The notes under the pieces are model-generated. The model was given only the letters and a program-made list of their open reading frames with translations. It was not told the DNA's origin and did no database searches. A stretch of 7,067 bases of DNA from Anaerolinea thermophila (GTDB lineage Bacteria; Chloroflexota; Anaerolineae; Anaerolineales; Villigracilaceae), in contig DZBA01000134.1 in NCBI GenBank assembly GCA_022729775.1, forward strand, positions 1 through 7,067, read 5' to 3'. Within the stretch, counting starts at the first letter, position 1, and each line of letters opens with the position of its first letter. Of this stretch, positions 1 to 4,633 are shown one piece after another. The position numbers were made by a program, and so were the translations under genes.

Positions 1-57
1 GATAATTTTATTAGTTCCCCCTTTCGCTTTGCAAAGAGGTCGCCTGTTGTTGTGTAG

Positions 58-63
58 TATAAT
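58..63 (+). promoter_or_regulatory. Candidate -10 box of the yebC promoter
   Basis: A perfect TATAAT lies about 100 bases upstream of the yebC start. No convincing -35 hexamer sits 16-18 bases upstream and there is no TG extension, so this rests on the -10 alone. If it is used, the transcript would start near base 70 and carry a leader of about 90 bases. I see no coding sequence, tRNA or recognisable riboswitch in bases 1-160. Confidence 0.4.
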
Positions 64-149
64 TTTGCCGCTTACGAGAAAAAACAACCCAAACTCAAAT
101 CATCGCTTGTGATATTTTCAAACATTCATTAAGCGTCAAGTCATCTTGC

Positions 150-155
150 AAGGAG
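150..155 (+). promoter_or_regulatory. Ribosome binding site deciding the yebC start
   Basis: AAGGAG lies five bases before the ATG at 161. A TTG at 146 is in frame but would place this site inside the gene, and the family begins MSGHSKW, so ATG 161 is the start. Confidence 0.9.
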
Positions 156-160
156 TTCCC

Positions 161-916
161 ATGTCTGGTCATTCAAAATGGTCTACCATTAAACGAAAGA
201 AAGGCGTTGCCGATGCAAAGCGCGGCGCAATCTTCACCCGTCTTGCGCGCGAAGTTACCATCGCAGCCCGCGAAGGCGGCGGCGACCCCGATACTAACTT
301 CCGCCTGCGCCTCGCGGTAGATAAAGCCCGCGCGGAAAATATGCCGAAGGAAAACATCGAACGCGCCGTCAAGCGCGGTTCCGGTGAGGATAAGGACGGC
401 ACCGCGTTTGAAGAAATCATGTTTGAAGGTTACGGTCCCAACGGTTCTGCGCTGATGGTCACTTGCGTCACCGATAACCGCAATCGCACCGTCCCCGATA
501 TGCGCCATGCGTTCAGTAAGTCTGGCGGCAACATGGCGGAACAAGGCGCGGTTGGCTGGCAGTTTGACCGCAAAGCCTATTTCTCCTTCCCATCCAGCCA
601 GTTGGATTTCGATAAATCCTTTGAACTTGGCGTAAACGCCGGCGCGGATGATGTGGTGGATGGCGGCGATACAATCGAAGTCTACGCGCCTGTGGACGCC
701 TTCAAGTCCATTGCGGACGCGCTTCACGCGGCAAAGGTCACGCCCGAAGAATCCGGCTTGCGCATGATTGCCAAGCAGGAAATCGAACTCGATGTCGAAG
801 ACACGCTCAAGTTTATGAAGATGGTCGAATCCATCGAAGAACTCGACGATGTGCAGGATGTCTTCCACAACGTCAAGATTTCTGACGAAGCCCTCGCGGC
901 ATTAGAATCAGCCTAG
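161..916 (+). CDS. yebC: YebC/PmpR family protein (TACO1-like translation or transcription factor)
   Basis: This 251-residue protein belongs to the YebC/PmpR/TACO1 family, and its length matches the usual 240-250. It opens with the family signature MSGHSKWSTIKRKKG (residues 1-15). Other hallmarks are NMPKENIERAVKRG (60-73), the EGYGPNG stretch (89-95), and TDNRNRT leading to SGGNMAEQGAVGW (104-133). Members are cytoplasmic. Some have been described as DNA-binding regulators (PmpR), and others as ribosome-associated factors that help translation through difficult proline-rich stretches (bacterial YebC homologues, mitochondrial TACO1). The sequence alone does not say which role applies here. 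It lies directly upstream of ruvC, a widespread pairing, but a strong terminator hairpin sits between them. The start is fixed by the ribosome binding site at 150-155. Confidence 0.96.
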   Translation: MSGHSKWSTIKRKKGVADAKRGAIFTRLAREVTIAAREGGGDPDTNFRLRLAVDKARAENMPKENIERAVKRGSGEDKDGTAFEEIMFEGYGPNGSALMVTCVTDNRNRTVPDMRHAFSKSGGNMAEQGAVGWQFDRKAYFSFPSSQLDFDKSFELGVNAGADDVVDGGDTIEVYAPVDAFKSIADALHAAKVTPEESGLRMIAKQEIELDVEDTLKFMKMVESIEELDDVQDVFHNVKISDEALAALESA

Positions 917-919
917 TCT

Positions 920-951
920 AACTCGGAGGTTTCCAAACCTCCGAGTTTTTT
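920..951 (+). terminator. Rho-independent terminator between yebC and ruvC
   Basis: The 13-base arm AACTCGGAGGTTT (920-932) pairs perfectly with 935-947 across a two-base gap, so the real loop is probably four bases. Six T residues follow at 946-951. It begins four bases after the yebC stop and ends seven bases before the ruvC ATG, so it would end yebC transcripts or attenuate ruvC. The same arm sequence recurs in the hairpin at 6481-6513. Confidence 0.85.
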
Positions 952-957
952 ACTCCT

Positions 958-1440
958 ATGACTCTCGCGCTTGGAATTGACCCCGGTACCGCCAGCACTG
1001 GATATGGACTCGTGCGCCTCATGCCTGATGGGGAATTGGTTGCTGTTTCCTATGGCATTATTTCCACCCCAAAGGACGCCTCCCCGGCAGCGCGTCTGCT
1101 GATGTTATTTAACGACCTCAATAAACTGATTAAAAAAAATAAGCCCGATACCGCCGCTGTCGAAAAATTATTCTTCCAATCCAATGTCAAGACCGCTTTG
1201 GCAGTGGGACAGGCGCGCGGCGTGGCGCTGCTTTGCCTGCAAAAAGCGGGCATCGAGCCTTTTGAGTACACGCCCAATGAAGTCAAACAAGCCGTAGCGG
1301 GATACGGCGGCGCGGATAAACGTCAGGTGCAGGAAATGGTGCGCGCATTGTTGCAACTGGTAGACATCCCCAAGCCCGATGACGCCGCCGACGCGCTTGC
1401 CATCGCCATCACGCATTTGAATACAAAACGATATGAATAA
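958..1440 (+). CDS. ruvC: Crossover junction endodeoxyribonuclease RuvC
   Basis: This is the Holliday junction resolvase that, with RuvAB, cuts four-way junctions during homologous recombination and repair. The protein has 160 residues, close to the family norm. All four acidic catalytic residues of the RNase H-like fold are visible: D8 in LGIDPGTASTGYG, E69 in AAVEKLFF, and D142 and D145 in PDDAADALAIAITH, matching D7, E66, D138 and D141 of E. coli. The conserved NVKTALAVGQARGV (76-89) and YTPNEVKQAVAGYGGADK (104-121) stretches are intact. ATG 958 gives the canonical N-terminus, but no ribosome binding site precedes it; the region just upstream is the T-tract of the yebC terminator. ruvA and ruvB are not next to it, since the following gene converges from the other strand. 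Confidence 0.97.
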   Translation: MTLALGIDPGTASTGYGLVRLMPDGELVAVSYGIISTPKDASPAARLLMLFNDLNKLIKKNKPDTAAVEKLFFQSNVKTALAVGQARGVALLCLQKAGIEPFEYTPNEVKQAVAGYGGADKRQVQEMVRALLQLVDIPKPDDAADALAIAITHLNTKRYE

Positions 1441-1477
1441 AAACATCCCGAAGGCTTGATACACCTTCGGGATGTTT
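1441..1477. terminator. Bidirectional terminator between ruvC and the two-domain oxidoreductase gene
   Basis: A 14-base-pair perfect stem (1441-1454 with 1464-1477) has a nine-base loop. It begins at the base after the ruvC stop codon and ends one base before the stop codon of the converging gene. On the - strand it is followed by TTTTTAT, a good T-tract; on the + strand only TTTG follows. It therefore probably works best for the - strand gene and more weakly for ruvC. Confidence 0.8.
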
Positions 1478-1478
1478 G

Positions 1479-3668
1479 CTAAATCGAAACTGCTGTTGAA
1501 TTCTCGCGGAGTGATGCCACTGCCGCGAAAGTTGCCTTTGTCACGCCGATCAAGTGGTCATACGGAATGGGCGGCGCGCCGCCTTCTTTGATCGCCTTCG
1601 CAAACGCGGACATTTCATCGCGCCAGCCTTTATCCTGCGCTGCGCTCGAGGTTTTCTTCGTCCCGTTTTGTGTCGTCGTCAGCGAGACATAATCATCGAG
1701 GACGGCAATCATCCCATCGCAGAAAACTTCCAGCCGTTCTTTGGGATATGACTTGTCGCCGTTGGCGAGATAATCCACCACGCCAAGCGATCCATCGGGG
1801 AAGGTGAAGGTCATGCTGACGTTATCGTCTTTATATTTGCCGAGGTTGGGCAGCGCGCGCGCTGTGACTGAAATGGGCGCTTCGCCGACGAGATAGGTAA
1901 TCAGGTCAATGAAATGGCACGCCTCGCCGATGATTCTCCCGCCGCCGATTTTTTCATCCTGCGTCCAGTGATTCAGCGGAATGTATCCAGCATTAATACG
2001 GTAATGGAGATACTTGGGTTCATGGAGATTGGAGATTTGAGATTTGAGTTGTCGCGCCAAAGGTGAGAAGCGGCGATTGAATCCAACAGTCAGCAGACCG
2101 TTGACAACAGACGACTGACCACGCTTCGCGGTCTGCGGTCTATGGTCTGTGGTCAATAATTTGGTGATGCGGCTTAATTCTTCAAGATTAATTGCCAGCG
2201 GCTTTTCCACAAACACATGTTTGCCAGCCTTGAGCGCTTTGGTGACCAAATCCGCGTGGGAGTCGTGGCGGGTGAGGATTGCTACGGTGTTAATCTTCGG
2301 GTCGTTGATGATTTCATCTTCGGAAGATGTCGCATATTGAAAGCCGAATTTCTTCCCCGAATGTTGCGCGTGCAGCCCGCCCGATGAGGCAATGCCGACC
2401 AGTTCAAAGTCTTTGTTGTTTTTTATTACGGGGAGCAAAGTCGCGTTGGCGTAAAGTCCTGCGCCTAATACGCCGAGTCTAACGAGTGTTTCCGTGTCGC
2501 GTTTTCCTGTGTCACGCGGTTTGAACGTGACACTTGACACTGGAACACTTGACACGTCATATTTAAGCAGCACGCCCAAAAACGCTTCTTTCTTCTTGCC
2601 CGTAATCACTTCATAGGCTTGCACGCCATCTTCAATGGGGAATCTGTGCGTAATTAAACTTTCAACCTTCAACTTTTGGCTTGCCAACATCTCCACAACG
2701 GCTTGGAAGTTGCGCCCTTCTGTCCAGCGGATGTAGCCGATGGGATAATCATTTCCGTTTTCTTCGTAATTGGAATCATATCGCCCTGGTCCGTAAGAGC
2801 GCGAGTTGATAAAAGAAAGTTCTTTTTCGTAGTAAATTTTGCGCGGGAAGTTAAGTCCCACCGCGCCAGTGGCGACGATTTTTGCGCGGTCGCGGGCGAT
2901 GACTCCTGCGAGTTCAACGGGGTCGTTGGAGGATGTATCCGCGCAGATAATGACGGAGTCGAATCCGCGGTTGGCGGTGAAACTTTGGGACGCTGATTCT
3001 GCTTGCGCGCGCAAAACAGATTTTACGCCAAGTGCCGACGCGAGCGCGATCCGCTTCGGGTCGAGGTCAATGCCGAGGACGTTACATCCCGCCGCTGCAG
3101 CCATTTGAATCGTCAATAATCCCAAAAGTCCCAAGCCGATGACCGCGACATTTTCGCCGAGTTGCGGCTCTGCGAGTCTGAAGCCGTGCAGGGCAATTGC
3201 GCCGAGTGTTGTAAACGCGGCGGATTCAAAGTCCACATTTTTGGGGAGCGGGGTGAGCAGGTTGCGCGGCACGACGTTGTATTCCGCGTGGGATGCGTAC
3301 CCGCCGCCCGCGCACGCCACGCGCTGACCGACTTTGAATCCCTGCATGTTTTTTCCCAGCGCGACAATTGTGCCAGCGGAGGAGTATCCCAGCGCCATTG
3401 GTTGGTCGAGTCGGTTGAAGACGGCTTGCACGGTGGGCAGAATGCCTTCGCGTTTGGCTTTGTCGAGCGTTTGCTTCACAAGGTCGGGGCGTGAGCGCGC
3501 CTTGCCGAGATAACTTTTTTCGGCGAACTCGACGACCATGCGCTCTGTGCCAGCGGAAACCAGCGACGCGGAAACCTTAACAAGCGCCTGTCCTTCGCGC
3601 GGGGTCGGAATGGGAATTTCTTCGATGACGGTTTTTCCGTCTTTGATATTTTGGAGGAGTTGTTTCAT
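1479..3668 (-). CDS. Two-domain oxidoreductase: MDR dehydrogenase fused to a Gfo/Idh/MocA dehydrogenase
   Basis: The 729-residue protein joins two NAD(P)-dependent modules. Residues 1-370 are a medium-chain (alcohol dehydrogenase-like) domain with a GLGLLG nucleotide motif (178-183) and D201 at the end of the next strand, favouring NAD. The usual zinc-site GHE is GYS here (94-96), so it is probably zinc-free. Residues 391-729 are a Gfo/Idh/MocA domain with GVLGAG (399-404), the EKP motif (488-490), and GEACHFID (581-588) carrying the likely catalytic H585 and D588. This fusion is a known family, often called bi-domain-containing oxidoreductase and often found in surface-polysaccharide clusters, where it is thought to act on sugar or sugar-nucleotide substrates; no such cluster is visible here. 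The ATG gives the family N-terminus but lacks a ribosome binding site. Three heptamer repeat tracts encode residues near 371-394, 505-525 and 540-549. Confidence 0.9.
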   Translation of the reverse strand: MKQLLQNIKDGKTVIEEIPIPTPREGQALVKVSASLVSAGTERMVVEFAEKSYLGKARSRPDLVKQTLDKAKREGILPTVQAVFNRLDQPMALGYSSAGTIVALGKNMQGFKVGQRVACAGGGYASHAEYNVVPRNLLTPLPKNVDFESAAFTTLGAIALHGFRLAEPQLGENVAVIGLGLLGLLTIQMAAAAGCNVLGIDLDPKRIALASALGVKSVLRAQAESASQSFTANRGFDSVIICADTSSNDPVELAGVIARDRAKIVATGAVGLNFPRKIYYEKELSFINSRSYGPGRYDSNYEENGNDYPIGYIRWTEGRNFQAVVEMLASQKLKVESLITHRFPIEDGVQAYEVITGKKKEAFLGVLLKYDVSSVPVSSVTFKPRDTGKRDTETLVRLGVLGAGLYANATLLPVIKNNKDFELVGIASSGGLHAQHSGKKFGFQYATSSEDEIINDPKINTVAILTRHDSHADLVTKALKAGKHVFVEKPLAINLEELSRITKLLTTDHRPQTAKRGQSSVVNGLLTVGFNRRFSPLARQLKSQISNLHEPKYLHYRINAGYIPLNHWTQDEKIGGGRIIGEACHFIDLITYLVGEAPISVTARALPNLGKYKDDNVSMTFTFPDGSLGVVDYLANGDKSYPKERLEVFCDGMIAVLDDYVSLTTTQNGTKKTSSAAQDKGWRDEMSAFAKAIKEGGAPPIPYDHLIGVTKATFAAVASLRENSTAVSI
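2024..2050. repeat. Heptamer repeat tract C inside the oxidoreductase gene
   Basis: On the + strand the units are GGAGATT, GGAGATT, TGAGATT and a shortened TGAGTT, a clear seven-base period. Read on the coding - strand it is an AATCTCC/AAATCTC tract encoding about residues 540-549, just after NRRFSPLAR. Unlike tracts A and B it has no inverted half. The intergenic tract at 3671-3705 has related AATCTC-like units. Confidence 0.7.
2096..2154. repeat. Heptamer repeat tract A: inverted array of 4+4 units
   Basis: On the + strand there are four units each beginning GAC (GACCGTT, GACAACA, GACGACT, GACCACG; 2096-2123), a three-base turn CTT (2124-2126), then four units each ending GTC (CGCGGTC, TGCGGTC, TATGGTC, TGTGGTC; 2127-2154). 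The innermost pair forms a seven-base stem with one mismatch, which becomes a G-T pair on the - strand. The tract is read in frame as residues 505-525, between the helix after EKP and the VGFNRRF strand. The other two coding-strand frames contain stops within it. Confidence 0.8.
2486..2555. repeat. Heptamer/octamer repeat tract B: inverted array forming the inter-domain linker
   Basis: The left half reads GTGTTTCC, GTGTCGC, GTTTTCCT, GTGTCAC (2486-2515). The right half reads GTGACAC, TTGACAC, TGGAACAC, TTGACAC (2527-2555). Around the centre is a perfect 8-base-pair stem (2509-2516 with 2526-2533) with a nine-base loop. The 11-base sequence ACACTTGACAC is repeated exactly at 2530-2540 and 2545-2555. 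The tract encodes about residues 372-394, the linker between the two enzyme domains. Confidence 0.75.
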
Positions 3669-3670
3669 GT

Positions 3671-3705
3671 TAGATGAAGAGATATTAGAGAGTAGAGATT
3701 AGGTG
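3671..3705. repeat. Heptamer repeat tract D between the CAP and oxidoreductase genes
   Basis: The + strand shows TTAGAGA (3685-3691), GTAGAGA (3692-3698) and TTAGGTG (3699-3705), with degenerate units further left up to 3671. On the - strand this is an AATCTCTA-like tract, similar in units to tract C. It supplies the CAP gene's stop codon and fills nearly all of the 30-base gap before the oxidoreductase start, where a ribosome binding site would be expected. Confidence 0.55.
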
Positions 3706-4430
3706 GAACGCGCGGAGTCGAAGCAGTAGTAAATCATATCGCCAGAGACGGTGATGCCCGCACCGCAATGAGTGTATTTGTCGCCGAGCATGGTGTGGGT
3801 GTGCGGGTCGTCGCCGTACCAGTATTCGATGGCTTCGGCGATGGTCATGTTGGGGTTGGCTACAATGTTCTCCGAGGCGAATCCGCCGCGCGTGAGGTCG
3901 CCCGCGAGCGGAAATCCAGCCGCGAGGTGGCGTTGAAACGGGCGCGATCCATCCGCGCTTTCGTGGGTAATTCCGCCGCCCGATGCCATATAGTCCGCAT
4001 GTTTTTGCGCGCTCTTCATCAATGCGGGATGTGCTTTCAACGCGGGCAGTTTGTTCTTTGCGCGTTCGGCGTTAATCGCATCTATTAACTCCTGCGGAGT
4101 TGGGACAACAAGCGCGGGCGACACTGTGTCTTCGGGTCTGGTTTCGCATGACGCGCCCGAATGTGTCGCGTCGCCTTGCTCGGCGCCTGCTGGTTCTACA
4201 TACCACGCGGCGACATAGCCTTCGCGCCCTTGCGCGTCGCGGATTTGAATCCATTTGCCCTCAAGCCCGATTTTTAAACTCGCGGCGGTTTCTGATTCGA
4301 TCACGGTCAGCAGCGCGCCGGGTTCTTCAAACCCCAATTCGGCGGATGCAACTGTGGGCTGTGAGCGTAACCGCAAGCCGGGCGGTTCGAGCGTTATTTG
4401 TACGCGGACGTAAAATGGGTTGGATGACAT
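3699..4430 (-). CDS. SH3-like plus CAP (SCP/PR1) domain protein
   Basis: The 243-residue protein starts at ATG 4430, supported by AGGAG five bases upstream; longer in-frame starts would run across the promoter. Residues 10-80 resemble a bacterial SH3 domain (LRLRSQPT near 20-26, then EGKWIQIRDAQGREGYVAAWYVE), a fold that often binds cell-wall peptide. A variable linker (81-110) leads to a CAP domain (111-243). Its cavity residues are visible: H156 in GITHES, E187 in SENIV and H210 in the W204-x5-H segment that continues to L215 and Y219. C222 and C236 could form a disulfide. CAP domains are usually secreted, yet there is no signal peptide, hydrophobic segment or lipobox. Their biochemical role in bacteria is mostly unknown. 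The oxidoreductase gene follows 30 bases downstream on the same strand. Confidence 0.85.
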   Translation of the reverse strand: MSSNPFYVRVQITLEPPGLRLRSQPTVASAELGFEEPGALLTVIESETAASLKIGLEGKWIQIRDAQGREGYVAAWYVEPAGAEQGDATHSGASCETRPEDTVSPALVVPTPQELIDAINAERAKNKLPALKAHPALMKSAQKHADYMASGGGITHESADGSRPFQRHLAAGFPLAGDLTRGGFASENIVANPNMTIAEAIEYWYGDDPHTHTMLGDKYTHCGAGITVSGDMIYYCFDSARST

Positions 4431-4435
4431 GGCGA

Positions 4436-4440
4436 CTCCT
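4436..4440 (-). promoter_or_regulatory. Ribosome binding site deciding the CAP gene start
   Basis: AGGAG on the - strand lies five bases before the ATG at 4430 and rules against the longer in-frame reading that could begin as far up as 4556. Confidence 0.85.
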
Positions 4441-4458
4441 GTGTATGTAATGTAGTTT

Positions 4459-4464
4459 ATTATA
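4459..4464 (-). promoter_or_regulatory. -10 box of the CAP gene promoter
   Basis: A perfect TATAAT on the - strand lies 28 bases before ATG 4430. The 17-base-spaced -35 position reads AAAATG, a poor match, so the promoter may depend on an activator. The predicted transcript start is near 4452, giving a leader of about 22 bases. Confidence 0.55.
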
Positions 4465-4506
4465 CGCGCTTTCATTCCGCGCATTTTGTGTGGGTTTGCT
4501 TTCGTA

Positions 4507-4518
4507 TGACAAATGTCA
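4507..4518. promoter_or_regulatory. Candidate operator palindrome between divergent promoters
   Basis: TGACAAATGTCA is a perfect inverted repeat (TGACA, two-base spacer, TGTCA). Its centre is about 60 bases upstream of the predicted CAP transcript start and about 70 upstream of the predicted AOR start, the kind of distance used by CRP/FNR-type activators. I cannot assign a regulator, and the motif is not the classical FNR or CRP consensus. Confidence 0.4.
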
Positions 4519-4546
4519 CTTCTTCGGTTAAGGAAAAACTTAAATA

Positions 4547-4575
4547 TTGCTTTCACTTTTTACAAATGCTATCCT
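4547..4575 (+). promoter_or_regulatory. Promoter of the aldehyde oxidoreductase gene
   Basis: TTGCTT (4547-4552) and TATCCT (4570-4575) are separated by exactly 17 bases, and TGC directly before the -10 gives an extended -10. This is a good vegetative-sigma promoter. The transcript should start near 4582, leaving about 52 untranslated bases before ATG 4634. Confidence 0.6.
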
Positions 4576-4621
4576 AGTCAAAGACACGGACAGCATGGGC
4601 TGTTCTATTCCCATTTATAAA

Positions 4622-4627
4622 AAGGAG
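4622..4627 (+). promoter_or_regulatory. Ribosome binding site deciding the AOR start
   Basis: AAGGAG lies six bases before ATG 4634. An in-frame TTG at 4547 coincides with the -35 box and would add 29 residues foreign to the family, so 4634 is the start. Confidence 0.9.
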
Positions 4628-4633
4628 AAAACT

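Noticed and set aside
27..36. Palindrome CTTTGCAAAG in the yebC leader as an operator
   Set aside because: It is short and AT-rich with no spacing relation to a complete promoter, so chance is a sufficient explanation.
173..868. Long open frame on the - strand opposite yebC
   Set aside because: It is the antisense shadow of a clearly conserved gene, has no ribosome binding site and its translation matches no family I recognise.
2096..2555. CRISPR array or transposon remnant at the repeat tracts
   Set aside because: The units are only seven or eight bases without spacers, and no terminal inverted repeats, target duplications or transposase fragments flank them.
2140..2560. Frameshift or pseudogene in the two-domain oxidoreductase
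   Set aside because: The repeat tracts look like damage at first sight, but the frame is open throughout and all motifs on both sides are intact.
4431..4556. N-terminal extension of the CAP protein up to 4556
   Set aside because: It would run through the TATAAT box and the ribosome binding site of the ATG at 4430, and the added residues match neither a signal peptide nor the family.
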